This document shows, one piece after another, positions 43,415 through 52,709 of a DNA stretch of 64,000 nt. Each line of letters starts with the position of its first letter. The stretch's first letter is position 1. The notes below the pieces were generated by a model, which saw only the letters and a program-made list of their open reading frames with translations, ran no database searches and was not told where the DNA came from. Made by a program: the position numbers and the translations under genes. The DNA is from Gammaproteobacteria bacterium LSUCC0112 (GTDB lineage: Bacteria; Pseudomonadota; Gammaproteobacteria; Pseudomonadales; Pseudohongiellaceae). The stretch is from assembly GCA_004535785.1 (NCBI GenBank), contig SPIB01000001.1, positions 1,285,841 through 1,349,840 of the forward strand, in the 5' to 3' direction.

Positions 43415-43849
43415 TTGGGCTTGGCTGGATTTCTATTTTGGATACAGTTAACCATTGCGGATATGGCGAGTATCAGGGCAAAACACATCCCGGGTTTCAT
43501 GATAGAGCAAGACCACGGCAGTTTTTTATTTCGATCCCACAGAGTGTTAGCCAATAGTAATGAAAGTGCAGCGATACTGATTTTGTTTGCATTGTTTGGA
43601 ATACTATCTTCCGCACATCCTGCCTGGCTGAATGGGTGTGCATTGGCGTATTTGGTAGGGCGCGTTGGTCACATGACTTTCTACTACAGCAATTTGAAAA
43701 TTGCCGGTAGTGTCGCTTTCGCAATTAGTTTTTGCAGCTTGCTGGCATCAGCATTAAAAACAGGGCGTCATAACAAGGTGTTTGGGATAGTCAGTGGCCG
43801 TCTGTTTATGGGTGCAGGTGTTGCGTTGGCAGCGGTGAGTCGCGAATAG
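43415..43849 (+). CDS. MAPEG family membrane protein
   Basis: About 144 residues; four membrane helices. SHRVLANSNESAAILILFAL carries the MAPEG-type N..E pattern in helix 2 (HxxNxxE), and GRVGHMTFYYSNLKIAGS the usual R..Y pattern. The family includes glutathione-linked and unrelated members. The start is unclear: the visible frame begins with TTG at 43415, but the reading extends upstream (IEPYKLTVVVLGL) without a normal start codon. Confidence 0.75.
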   Translation: MGLAGFLFWIQLTIADMASIRAKHIPGFMIEQDHGSFLFRSHRVLANSNESAAILILFALFGILSSAHPAWLNGCALAYLVGRVGHMTFYYSNLKIAGSVAFAISFCSLLASALKTGRHNKVFGIVSGRLFMGAGVALAAVSRE

Positions 43850-43928
43850 TGAGGGTTAAGGAGCACTGGTTGATCGCGTTGGTTTACAACGTATTCGCAC
43901 TTTCCATTCGATAGCAACAGGCGGCACC

Positions 43929-44345
43929 ATGGAGCAGATTTATTCATCAAAAATTGATACGTGGCTGGCGCTGACCCTGCTTGGGGCAGTGGCAGCCAGT
44001 CTGATTTCATTTGGCATCGTTCTGCGTACCGGCAGCACGCCTGCCATCGCTGTTACATTGCCGGTTCTGGTGATGGGTGCCGGACTTCCGGTTTGGTTGA
44101 TGGCCAGTACTCACTACATACTTGGCAGTAGCGTGTTGCGAGTGAGAAGTGGCCCCTTCACGTGGCAAATTCCTGTTGCGCAGATAACGTGTGTCACGCC
44201 AACATCCAATAAGCTGTCCAGCCCTGCGCTGTCGCTGGACAGGCTCCGGATTGATTATGGTCGCGGGCAATCGCTGATGATTTCACCAAAGGACAAAGGC
44301 CGGTTCATCGAGGATTTGGAGACTCGTCGCACAGGTTTGCGCTGA
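43929..44345 (+). CDS. Membrane protein with bacterial PH-like domain
   Basis: 138 residues. Two membrane helices (about 12-32 and 37-58), then a small beta domain with ITCVTPTSNKLSSPALSLDR and LMISPKDKGRFIEDL, typical of the bPH_4 (YyaB-like) family. Function unknown. Confidence 0.78.
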   Translation: MEQIYSSKIDTWLALTLLGAVAASLISFGIVLRTGSTPAIAVTLPVLVMGAGLPVWLMASTHYILGSSVLRVRSGPFTWQIPVAQITCVTPTSNKLSSPALSLDRLRIDYGRGQSLMISPKDKGRFIEDLETRRTGLR

Positions 44346-44400
44346 CATTGCCTCAGACGTGTAAGATATCCGCCTTTACCAAGACCATGGAGTGTGCAGT

Positions 44401-45294
44401 ATGTTTGCCGGCCTCAGTGCATTTCCCTTGACCCCAATGAACGAGCAGGGGTTGGATGAATCGGCGTTTGTTCGACTGATTGAACGGCTGGTCAGTGCGA
44501 AAGTCGATTCAATAGGTGTGCTTGGGTCAACCGGGAACTATGCCTATCTGACTATGGCCGAGCGGGCGCGTATCATCAGGCTGGCGGTGGAACATGCCGG
44601 AAACGTCCCCGTGATGGTGGGCATTGGCGCGCTGCGTACACGTGATGTGCTGGCGCTGGCTCACGATGCACAGTCAGCTGGCGCAAGTGGGGTACTGCTA
44701 GCGCCCATGTCCTACCAAAAACTCACAGCAGACGAAGTGTTTGGGCTCTACAAAACCGTCACGCACGCACTGTCGCTACCGCTCTGTGTTTACGATAATC
44801 CGGGCACCACGCAGTTTGTGTTCAGTGACGAGCTTCACGGACAAATTGCACAGCTGCCAAATGTGGCGTCCATCAAGATTCCTGGTGTGCCTGAGAATGC
44901 TGTTGAGGCCAGAGATCGGGTTGAGCGTTTGCGCGCGCAAATTCCTTCTCACGTTACTGTTGGCGTCAGCGGAGACGCCTTTGGGGCGAGTGGCCTGAAT
45001 GCCGGCTGTGATGTGTGGTATTCCGTGATCGGCGGTGTGTTTCCCGCCACCACACTGGCGATTGCCCGCGCAGCGCAGGCTGGGCATGCAGAGGAGGCAA
45101 CACGTTTGTCCGCGCGATTGCAGCCGCTATGGGAGCTCTTCAAGTTGTCTGGGGGCAGCTTGCGTGTTGTGGCCGCCGCCGCGGAGTTACTGGGGCTGGT
45201 TGAGCACCCATGTTTGCCACGCCCTCTTATTGCCTTGAGTGGAGAGGGAAAAAAGCGACTTGCGGCATTGATTATTGAATTGGATTTGGCTTGA
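44401..45294 (+). CDS. DapA/NAL family aldolase-type lyase
   Basis: 297 residues from ATG 44401 (GGAG before it). TIM-barrel lyase of the dihydrodipicolinate synthase superfamily: GSTGNYAYL near residue 43 (GxxGE-like loop), the tyrosine in CVYDNPGTT, and the Schiff-base lysine in VASIKIPGVP at about 160. The GSTG rather than GTTGE loop suggests a substrate other than pyruvate plus aspartate semialdehyde. Overlaps the start region of the following GNAT by a few bases (stop 45292-45294, ATG 45303). Confidence 0.88.
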   Translation: MFAGLSAFPLTPMNEQGLDESAFVRLIERLVSAKVDSIGVLGSTGNYAYLTMAERARIIRLAVEHAGNVPVMVGIGALRTRDVLALAHDAQSAGASGVLLAPMSYQKLTADEVFGLYKTVTHALSLPLCVYDNPGTTQFVFSDELHGQIAQLPNVASIKIPGVPENAVEARDRVERLRAQIPSHVTVGVSGDAFGASGLNAGCDVWYSVIGGVFPATTLAIARAAQAGHAEEATRLSARLQPLWELFKLSGGSLRVVAAAAELLGLVEHPCLPRPLIALSGEGKKRLAALIIELDLA

Positions 45295-45302
45295 GGAATC
45301 GT

Positions 45303-45911
45303 ATGAATTTTATTGAACCGACCGTGTTGAGCGCCAACGGCATCAGACTGGAGCCGCTCACGTCTGACCACGAAGCAGGGCTGCGAGCAGCGGCCGCTGA
45401 CGGCGAGTTGTGGCGTTTACGCATCACGTCTGTCCCGTCGCCCGAAGAGACCGGCAGCTACATCGCAAAAGCACTCCAAGGTCGTGCCGACGGGAACCGC
45501 TTTGCCTTCGCGGTGATTGAGGAAAACAGCGGTGTTGTGCTCGGTACAACAAGTTACCACGACATACTTCCGGATGTCAGGCGAGTAGAGATCGGCTTCA
45601 CCTGGTACGCGTCGCGTGTGCAGAGAACACACGTGAACACAACCTGCAAATTGCTGCTGTTGGCTCATGCTTTCGACACCTTGGATTGTAATGTGGTCGG
45701 GTGGCGTACCGACAATTTCAACTTTGCCAGCCAGCGTGCCATCGAACGCCTTGGCGCAAAAAAGGATGGCGTTATCCGCGGCCAGGCGATGCGTCGCGAT
45801 GGCACCATCCGTGACACCGTTATGTACAGTCTGACCAAGGGCGAGTGGCCATCGGTGTGTGCACATCTGAACTACTTGTTGAGCCGATACCCAATCAGGC
45901 AATCAGGATGA
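45303..45911 (+). CDS. RimJ/RimL-type GNAT acetyltransferase
   Basis: About 202 residues from ATG 45303. VLSANGIRLEPLTSDHEAGL is the usual first strand; GTTSYHDILPDVRRVEIGFTWY and the region WYASRVQRTHVNTTCKLLLL carry the acyl-CoA segment; AIERLGAKKDGVIRGQ the last motif. The family acetylates protein N-termini or small amines. The stop overlaps the ATG of a truncated glyoxalase gene (ATGA). Confidence 0.88.
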   Translation: MNFIEPTVLSANGIRLEPLTSDHEAGLRAAAADGELWRLRITSVPSPEETGSYIAKALQGRADGNRFAFAVIEENSGVVLGTTSYHDILPDVRRVEIGFTWYASRVQRTHVNTTCKLLLLAHAFDTLDCNVVGWRTDNFNFASQRAIERLGAKKDGVIRGQAMRRDGTIRDTVMYSLTKGEWPSVCAHLNYLLSRYPIRQSG

Positions 45912-45994
45912 CGTTACAAGTGTCCACGATAGGCCAGATTGAAATCACCGTCAGTGATGTTGAGCGGGCTCTCTCGTTTTACCGGGACACGCTC
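45908..45994 (+). pseudogene. Truncated glyoxalase/VOC gene start
   Basis: ATG 45908 begins MTLQVSTIGQIEITVSDVE and RALSFYRDTL, the first beta-alpha unit of a VOC/glyoxalase protein; similarity stops after about 29 residues. The frame then runs without a stop through RQGVNVRGVL into the DUF5916 gene. The remnant overlaps the GNAT stop as an intact gene of this operon would. It has no active site. Confidence 0.75.
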
Positions 45995-46024
45995 AGGCAA
46001 GGTGTCAACGTGCGTGGAGTGCTA

Positions 46025-48295
46025 ATGCACCAGGATCAACGCGTAAAACGAACTTTTATTATTGTACTTATGCTGATGGTCATTGCACTGCAGCCATCAC
46101 CCGGTAGTGCACAGGACACTCTTGTTACCACCGACGTCAGGCCCAGCATACAGGCTGCCCGAATACCGTCTGACAGGGAGGTCAGGCTCGATGGCATACT
46201 GGACGAGGACGTCTGGGCACTGGCACAACCCATCACTGAATTCCGCCAGCAGGAACCCGTCGAGGGTGGCATGCCGAGTGAACCGACCGAAATCCGTATC
46301 CTGTATGACGACCAGGCCCTGTATATCGGTGCCATGTTGTACGATTCTGATCCGGAAGGCATCCTGGCTTACCAGTTGCAACGTGATGCCGGGCTCGGTA
46401 CTGATGACCGCTTTATGTGGATCATCAGCACATTCGACGATAATCGGACGGGCTATTTTTTCGAAACCAACCCCGCCGGTCTGTTAGGTGATGGCCTGAT
46501 TGAGGGCGGTGGTGGCTTTAATAAACGCTGGAATGGTATCTGGAACATGAGGACGGCCATTCAGTCTGATGGTTGGTCAGTGGAAATTCGTATTCCATTT
46601 TCAACGCTCAATTTTGATCCCGCTCTGGAGGCATGGGGAATCAATTTCCAGCGCACAATTCGTCGGTATAACGAAGAAATTCTCTGGAATGGCTGGCGTC
46701 GCACCGAAGGGTTGTTCCGACCGGTACACACCGGGCAGCTGTCAGGCCTGCGGGGGCTCAGCCAGGGTCGGGGCATCGAACTCAAACCTTTTGTGAATGC
46801 ATCAACAAACCGGGGGCCAGCGGCAGGTGCCAAACGGGGCAATGATGCCAAAACAGGCATTGATATCACGTACTCGTTGACGCCATCACTGCGTGGTGCA
46901 CTCACACTGAACACAGATTTTGCCGAAGTTGAAGTCGACAATCGCCAAGTCAATCTCACGCGTTTTCCGCTGCGCTTTCCGGAGCAGCGTGAATTCTTTT
47001 TGGAGGGTTCCGGTGTGTTCTCCTTCAACTGGGCTGACCCCTTTTTTAGTCGCCGTATTGGTCTGGTAGAGGGGCAGGAAGTGCCCATCGACTTTGGCGC
47101 GCGTCTGGGTGGTCAGGTCGGCGATTATGAATTGGGTGTGTATCAGGTGCGCACCGGGGATACCACGCTTGAAAATGGGGATGGTTCCGTCCGCCCGTGG
47201 GGCTCTGAGGATTTTACGGTCGCACGCGTGAAACGCCGGCTGTTCCAACAATCGCACGTCGGCATGATCTATACGCGCAGAGCCTCGGATGATCTCACGG
47301 GTACGGGGATACTATCTGACCGTCACACAGTGGGGGCTGACCTTAATTTCTACACCTCGCAGTTCCTCGGAAAGTACAACGCGCAAGTTGAAGGTTTTAT
47401 GCTTTACCATAATGACCCGGTTGCCGGGGGCAATTCGAGTTCATCAGACAGGAGCGCTCGTGGCGTGCGTGTGTCTTTTCCCAATGATTTGATCCGTTTT
47501 CATTCATCACATCGCGAATTTGGTGAACAGTGGGATCCGGCACTTGGTTTTGTGGAGCGTCGCGGCTTCCGTCGCCATCAACCAACATTGACAATCGCGC
47601 CACGACCGCAAGGCTGGAGCTTGATACGGCAAACCGAGCACGAGATATCGTTTGAATACCTGACCGATATGGATAACCGCCTGTTGACGCGGAACATCGA
47701 CATTACCCCGCTACAGATTAACTTTGAAAGCGGTGACCGCATGGGTGTGGAGGTGGGGCGCAACTTTGAACGTCTGGATCGACCTTTCACTGTGTACGGC
47801 CGTGGTGATGACGCCATTCGTATTCTCCCGGGCGATTACCATTCAGACAGTTGGTCTGCCAACGTCAGTACGGCCGGTCGACGCATGTTGTCGGGCAGCG
47901 CTGAGATTGGTCGCTCTGAGTTCTGGGGTGGCGATCGCAACAGCCTGGATCTCTCCGGCACCATCCGTTCACGCGGTGGTGTTTCGCTGACGGCCAACTA
48001 TCAGCACAATGAAGTGTCTCTGCCGCAAGGCGACTTTGACACCAACCTGGTGCGCCTGTCATGGGCCTGGAACCTGAGCCCATGGACAGCCATCACCGGT
48101 AACGTCCAATATGATGATCTGTCGGATGTGGTGGGTGTGTACGCCCGTATGCGATGGATAGTCCAACCCGGAAATGATATTTTTCTGGTCTGGAGTCACA
48201 ATTGGCTGTATGACGATGGCCCGCTGAACGACAGTCGGTTTACGACGTTGTCGCGTGGTGGTGCGGTGAAATTGAACTATACGCTGCGCTTTTGA
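46025..48295 (+). CDS. DUF5916 outer-membrane protein with CBM9-like domain
   Basis: About 756 residues from ATG 46025 (GGAG 6 bases upstream). Signal peptide ends at GSAQ. Residues about 45-230 form a CBM9-like beta sandwich (VRLDGILDEDVWALAQPI, EIRILYDDQALYIGAML). The DUF5916 part has FPEQREFFLEGSGVFSF. The C-terminal 450 residues alternate like a beta barrel and end in YTLRF with terminal Phe, the usual outer-membrane barrel signal. Function not established. An upstream in-frame VOC remnant could extend the protein to 816 residues, but the ribosome site favours this start. Confidence 0.85.
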   Translation: MHQDQRVKRTFIIVLMLMVIALQPSPGSAQDTLVTTDVRPSIQAARIPSDREVRLDGILDEDVWALAQPITEFRQQEPVEGGMPSEPTEIRILYDDQALYIGAMLYDSDPEGILAYQLQRDAGLGTDDRFMWIISTFDDNRTGYFFETNPAGLLGDGLIEGGGGFNKRWNGIWNMRTAIQSDGWSVEIRIPFSTLNFDPALEAWGINFQRTIRRYNEEILWNGWRRTEGLFRPVHTGQLSGLRGLSQGRGIELKPFVNASTNRGPAAGAKRGNDAKTGIDITYSLTPSLRGALTLNTDFAEVEVDNRQVNLTRFPLRFPEQREFFLEGSGVFSFNWADPFFSRRIGLVEGQEVPIDFGARLGGQVGDYELGVYQVRTGDTTLENGDGSVRPWGSEDFTVARVKRRLFQQSHVGMIYTRRASDDLTGTGILSDRHTVGADLNFYTSQFLGKYNAQVEGFMLYHNDPVAGGNSSSSDRSARGVRVSFPNDLIRFHSSHREFGEQWDPALGFVERRGFRRHQPTLTIAPRPQGWSLIRQTEHEISFEYLTDMDNRLLTRNIDITPLQINFESGDRMGVEVGRNFERLDRPFTVYGRGDDAIRILPGDYHSDSWSANVSTAGRRMLSGSAEIGRSEFWGGDRNSLDLSGTIRSRGGVSLTANYQHNEVSLPQGDFDTNLVRLSWAWNLSPWTAITGNVQYDDLSDVVGVYARMRWIVQPGNDIFLVWSHNWLYDDGPLNDSRFTTLSRGGAVKLNYTLRF

Positions 48296-48359
48296 TGCGG
48301 CTGTTGCGAAGGTCTGCGATAAGCGTCAGAGCGGATGTGTAGTGATACAAGGAACTCCA

Positions 48360-48614
48360 ATGGACAAGATTGAGTTTTCAAAAAAAGAAAAAGAAATCAT
48401 GATTCAGAAGGTCAAGATGTACTTTCGCGAAGATTTGACTCAGGAAATCGGCAACTTCGATGCAGAGTTCTTGATCGATTTTTTTGCGGAGGAAATCGGA
48501 GGCTTCTTGTACAACCGTGGTTTGTATGATGCCGAGACATTGATTTCAGAGAAAGTGTCAGAGATATCAGACTTACTGCTACAGCTTGAGAAACCGGTCT
48601 TGTTGGGCCGGTAA
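48360..48614 (+). CDS. DUF2164 family protein
   Basis: 84 residues from ATG 48360. Sequence pattern FSKKEKEIMIQKVKMYFRED and NFDAEFLIDFFAEEIGGFLYN is that of DUF2164, small cytoplasmic helical proteins with no assigned function. Stands alone between the DUF5916 and GrpB genes. Confidence 0.88.
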   Translation: MDKIEFSKKEKEIMIQKVKMYFREDLTQEIGNFDAEFLIDFFAEEIGGFLYNRGLYDAETLISEKVSEISDLLLQLEKPVLLGR

Positions 48615-48652
48615 GTGCACGAGACCGTAGCCGACACAGGGTGTCTTCACAA

Positions 48653-49177
48653 ATGATTTTAGTACTGGACTACAACCCTGATTGGGCTACGAGTTTTGAG
48701 CGCGAAGCCAACAGGATCCGAAGGGCATTGGGGGCCACCCTCATGCACATTCACCACATTGGCAGTACCTCCATACCCCACACAAAAGCAAAACCGGTGA
48801 TTGATATTCTGCTGGAGGTGTCATCACTTGATGAACTTGACCAGCAAAGCGCGTCACTTCAAGCGTTGAATTACGAGGCCAAAGGCGAGTTTGGTATTCC
48901 GGGCCGGCGATATTTCCGGCTGGATGACGCTACCGGGCGCAGAACTCATCAGGTGCATTCCTTTGAAGCCGGATCGCAAAATGCCATTCGACATCTCGCC
49001 TTCAGGGATTACATGCGCGCACACCCGGCTATTGCCGCCGAGTACGGGGCGTTGAAGCTAGGACTGGCCATACAGCATGGTGACAATATGGCTGCGTACA
49101 TTGATGGCAAGGATGCATTTGTCAAGGAACATGAGCGACGCGCCTTGATCTGGGCTTCGCGTAGTGCGGGCAAGTAG
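48653..49177 (+). CDS. GrpB family nucleotidyltransferase-fold protein
   Basis: 174 residues from ATG 48653 (GTG 48641 is in frame). LDYNPDWATSFEREANRIRR, then HHIGSTSIPHTKAKPVIDIL with the Gly-Ser and two aspartate-type positions of the nucleotidyltransferase fold, and HSFEAGSQNAIRHLAFRDYM. The GrpB (UPF0157) family has no proven reaction; some members are fused to dephospho-CoA kinase. Confidence 0.9.
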   Translation: MILVLDYNPDWATSFEREANRIRRALGATLMHIHHIGSTSIPHTKAKPVIDILLEVSSLDELDQQSASLQALNYEAKGEFGIPGRRYFRLDDATGRRTHQVHSFEAGSQNAIRHLAFRDYMRAHPAIAAEYGALKLGLAIQHGDNMAAYIDGKDAFVKEHERRALIWASRSAGK

Positions 49178-49239
49178 CGCTCATGTTGAGGACAGGGGTT
49201 TTGCGGTATGATCATCGGCGACAACGGTGCAACGGAGGC

Positions 49240-49887
49240 ATGAACATGCAAAAAATCAAACAACTGATCCGGGAATACAGAGCGCTCTTGCTGTTTGTTT
49301 TCCTGTTGATCTTCTTCCGCACGGCTTACGCGGATTGGTCGCCGGTTCCCACAAGCTCCATGGAACCCACTATTCTGCCGGGTGACGTCCTCTGGATTGA
49401 CAAAACTCATTATGGCCCCTCGTTACCATTTCTGAACAAACGTTTGCTGACCTGGGGGCATCCTGAGCGCGGCGATATCATTACTTTTATACCGCCGCAC
49501 GAGGATATTCTTTATGTGAAGCGTGTGATGGCGATTGCCGGTGACAGCATCCGCATTGAAGGTAATGATATCTATGTCAACGGTGTGCAACTGGAACAGT
49601 CGCTTGTGGAATCAAATGACTCGGAATTGATTGGTTCCGAGATCATTGCCGGTACGGAGCATGCCTTCAAAATCAGCAAGGACAGAAGACTGCCTTATGT
49701 TGGCAGAACAATACTTGTTCCGGAAAACAAACTGTTTGTGATGGGCGATTTCAGAAACAACAGCGCAGACTCACGTGTGTGGGGATTTGTGGATGAGAAC
49801 AATGTGCTGGGGAAAGTCTCTGCCGTCGCTGTGTCGTTCTCAAGCGAACGACAGGGTCTGTCAAGACTGGCGATTTCCATTCAGTGA
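49240..49887 (+). CDS. lepB: Signal peptidase I
   Basis: 215 residues from ATG 49240 (GGAGG). One N-terminal membrane helix, then the catalytic serine in SSMEPTI (about residue 39), the lysine in YVKRVMAIAGD (about 93), and box E GDFRNNSADSR. Short form without the second helix and the long insert of enterobacterial LepB. The main lepB is usually next to lepA, so this may be an additional copy. Confidence 0.9.
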   Translation: MNMQKIKQLIREYRALLLFVFLLIFFRTAYADWSPVPTSSMEPTILPGDVLWIDKTHYGPSLPFLNKRLLTWGHPERGDIITFIPPHEDILYVKRVMAIAGDSIRIEGNDIYVNGVQLEQSLVESNDSELIGSEIIAGTEHAFKISKDRRLPYVGRTILVPENKLFVMGDFRNNSADSRVWGFVDENNVLGKVSAVAVSFSSERQGLSRLAISIQ

Positions 49888-49909
49888 AGGCGCGTGCAGA
49901 GGTAAGCTT

Positions 49910-50236
49910 ATGAAACATATCTATACGCACGACAACATCGTTGTTTTACATTCGGTCAAAAATATTCTGGCATTGAATGATATTGAATCGTTTGTTAAAA
50001 ATGAGCAAACTGCCCCGGTTGGCGCTCAACATGGCATAGGCAATACCTTCCATGAATTGTGGATAATAAATGATCAGGAATATGCAGAAGCAAAAGCTTT
50101 GATTGCGCGTGAGATCGACAATCCACCAGCCAAGGCTAAGTGGGTGTGTGATAATTGTCATGAAGAAAACGAAGGCAGTTTTGAAATCTGCTGGCAATGC
50201 CAGTCCCCATCAATTCAGCTGAAACAGGAGATATAA
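49910..50236 (+). CDS. DUF2007 protein with RanBP2-type zinc ribbon
   Basis: 108 residues from ATG 49910. The N-terminal part (IYTHDNIVVLHSVKNILALN and GNTFHELWIINDQEYAEA) is the DUF2007 signal-transducing-like domain. The C-terminus WVCDNCHEENEGSFEICWQC fits the RanBP2-type finger W-x-C-x2-C-x3-N-x6-C-x2-C. The next gene begins 2 bp after its stop. Confidence 0.85.
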   Translation: MKHIYTHDNIVVLHSVKNILALNDIESFVKNEQTAPVGAQHGIGNTFHELWIINDQEYAEAKALIAREIDNPPAKAKWVCDNCHEENEGSFEICWQCQSPSIQLKQEI

Positions 50237-50238
50237 GC

Positions 50239-50700
50239 ATGTTTAAAAAATTGTTGGCGAGTATCGCGTTGGTCTGTGGTCTCGGTCTATCGTTTTCCGG
50301 CTTTGCTCAAACGTCGACGTTAACGTATGACATGGCGGAGCGCGCCATGGCCGCAGCACTCGCTGAAGCGCGTGCGAATAGTTGGAATCTCACCATTGTG
50401 GTGGCCGATGCTGCAGGCATCCCGGTGATGATTCATCGTATGGACGGTGCGTCGGCGCGTACCTATGACATAGCGCTCAGCAAAGCGCGCGTGGTGACAG
50501 CAACAGGGCTGTCATCCGGTGAATACGGTCGCCGACTACAAGCTGGCGAGATTGCAGAAGTTGAAAACGGTGTCACCTTTGCCGGTGGTGTGCCAGTCAT
50601 GGTCAATGGTGAGCGGATTGGCGCAATTACGTCCAGCGGTGCACGGGGCGTAGAGGATGAGCAAGTGTCGCTTGCAGGTGCGGCGGCTATTTCAAATTGA
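50239..50700 (+). CDS. Exported GlcG/HbpS family heme-binding-like protein
   Basis: 153 residues from ATG 50239. Signal peptide ends GFAQ. The GlcG/HbpS fold is shown by LTIVVADAAGIPVMIHRMDG, ARTYDIALSKARVVTATGLS and GGVPVMVNGERIGAITSSG. The family includes heme- or small-molecule-binding proteins. Two bases after the DUF2007 gene, likely an operon. Confidence 0.88.
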   Translation: MFKKLLASIALVCGLGLSFSGFAQTSTLTYDMAERAMAAALAEARANSWNLTIVVADAAGIPVMIHRMDGASARTYDIALSKARVVTATGLSSGEYGRRLQAGEIAEVENGVTFAGGVPVMVNGERIGAITSSGARGVEDEQVSLAGAAAISN

Positions 50701-50835
50701 TGTGTTGAAACGAGGCGCACTCTTGTTCGCTGAGGCTGTGACCTGATGCCCGTCACATAGGCGTCACAATTTTTTCAGTATTATTCGAGATCGATTTTGA
50801 ATTGAACTGATTGATTGGACAGGTTGCAGTTTGTT

Positions 50836-52584
50836 ATGGATCAGCGTCGCTCAGCGTTGCCTCGTTTTCTACTTCCATTTGTATTACTGTCGCTGCTTCT
50901 CAGCGGCTGCATGACCGCAGATCGCCTTGCCGGGGGTGAAGCCCTCGCCCCCCATTTACAGTGGCTTGCTTTTCGGGTGCGTAGCGACGCCAACGCAGCC
51001 CTAAATGCTGACGCCGGATGGGCTGCTGCGGAAAATGCAGCGGCTGATATTTTTTACGATCAACCTTTTCGATTCAGAGTGCAAGTAAAGGCGACAGAGT
51101 CTCCACCTGAAGGGCATGTGTTGAGTCTGCAATACCGGCAAGCGGGCCAGTTGTGGTTGCCAGTGGGTTTTGCGAAGTTCCCTTACCCCGATTTTGCCAC
51201 GCCGGTCATATCGGTGATTGACACGCCAGCCTATGCACACGGCGCGGAAACCGAGCGATTGCTGGGCACGATCAATACCGCCTGGGATGATGGTGCGGGA
51301 ATCAATGGTGTTGCTGCAACGCCAGTATGGCGAACCGTTGATGACGCCCTTGAGTGGGAATGGCCACTGGTCATTAGACGCTTTTCAGATGGTCCGACGT
51401 TTGCTGACAACAATGTGAGTTTTGAGTTGCGCGTGGTGGATGGGTTTGGTCGACCGTTGCCGGGACAGCGCAGTGCGCAATTGCAGTTGACGGCACCAGC
51501 GCGTCATTTGGGTGGTACCTTTATCGAGTCGCCGGCCAGAATCGGGCCCTATCAGTCTGAGGCCGGGCATCTTTATTTTTTTATGGAGCCCTCCGAGACT
51601 GACAACCGATTTATGGCGGTAACGTCCACTGACTTCGGGCAATCCTGGCGGGAAATCGATGGCAGCAACAGACCGGATATCGGAGATCTGGAGGGTGTGG
51701 CAACGGCGCGCACCGGCTCAACGCTCCACCTGATCCATCAGATCAGTGAGGAAGTGTTTTACCATGCGTTTGATATGGATGGCCCAAACACGGACGAAGC
51801 TCAGTGGCGCGTGAACGCTGAAAGTATGGCGACATTTAAAGAGCCGCCCACCCAGTTTGCCGATCTGGTCGCTCGCGCTGACGGCAGCCTGGTAACGTTG
51901 TATGCCGGGGCACAGAAATTGTTTCTGCAGACACGCTCTGTCAACGGCATTTGGGCAAGTCCGGTTGAGATTGACACCTTGCTGACGCCGGATTTGTCTG
52001 GCCCTGTGCTGGCGATTGGTCCCGACGACCTGATCAGCATGGCCTACACCGGTCGGGATGGAAGCGGATTTATCCGTCACCTCCGACCAGACGGCGCGCT
52101 GACGGACAGGCAATTATTTTCGTCCAGTCTGGGTACCTCTGATGATGAAAATGGCGCCATTGTGCCGATGGCTGTGGTGCCGGAAACCGGTGAGACGGTG
52201 CTGGTCTACAGAGAGCAGTCCGGCATGTTGTACGAGCGCCGTTTGTCTCGGGAAGGACAAATATCGTCGGCCGTGCAACTGTCAGCGCTACCGGTCATCA
52301 CCAATGCTGTTGACTCCGAGCAGGTAGGGGCGGATCTGATTGTGCATGGAACGACTGTTCACGTGTTGTTTATCGAGGCGCAGTCGCGTGCAATTTTCCA
52401 CACCTATGCCCGGGAACGTGGCATCTGGTCAACGCCTCAACGAGTGGTTGAGGCCATTCAGGGGTCCTGGGTAAGAGGATCAGTTCATAAGGATTCAGCT
52501 GGCAATCCAGTTTACGGTTTTGTGTATGACGCCGGCTCCACAGGTGGTTCCGGCTTCAATCGCTATTTCGCCCTGCCGTTGTAA
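50836..52584 (+). CDS. Beta-propeller-like lipoprotein
   Basis: 582 residues from ATG 50836. Lipobox LLSGC near residue 24. Repeated blade-like units of a sialidase or BNR type occur: RFMAVTSTDFGQSWREIDGS (an Asp-box-like SxDxGxxW), FLQTRSVNGIWASPVEID, FHTYARERGIWSTPQRV. It is probably a surface beta propeller on the outer membrane. No catalytic residues recognised. Confidence 0.72.
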   Translation: MDQRRSALPRFLLPFVLLSLLLSGCMTADRLAGGEALAPHLQWLAFRVRSDANAALNADAGWAAAENAAADIFYDQPFRFRVQVKATESPPEGHVLSLQYRQAGQLWLPVGFAKFPYPDFATPVISVIDTPAYAHGAETERLLGTINTAWDDGAGINGVAATPVWRTVDDALEWEWPLVIRRFSDGPTFADNNVSFELRVVDGFGRPLPGQRSAQLQLTAPARHLGGTFIESPARIGPYQSEAGHLYFFMEPSETDNRFMAVTSTDFGQSWREIDGSNRPDIGDLEGVATARTGSTLHLIHQISEEVFYHAFDMDGPNTDEAQWRVNAESMATFKEPPTQFADLVARADGSLVTLYAGAQKLFLQTRSVNGIWASPVEIDTLLTPDLSGPVLAIGPDDLISMAYTGRDGSGFIRHLRPDGALTDRQLFSSSLGTSDDENGAIVPMAVVPETGETVLVYREQSGMLYERRLSREGQISSAVQLSALPVITNAVDSEQVGADLIVHGTTVHVLFIEAQSRAIFHTYARERGIWSTPQRVVEAIQGSWVRGSVHKDSAGNPVYGFVYDAGSTGGSGFNRYFALPL

Positions 52585-52709
52585 TGTAACTTGGATTAAA
52601 ACACATTCAAGGTCGCAGTAATGTGGCGCGCTTTTGCCATGGACTTCTGAAATCCACTATGATCAGGCTTGAGCCAGATTTTCCTCGAGCTGATAAACGG
52701 GAGTTCTCC

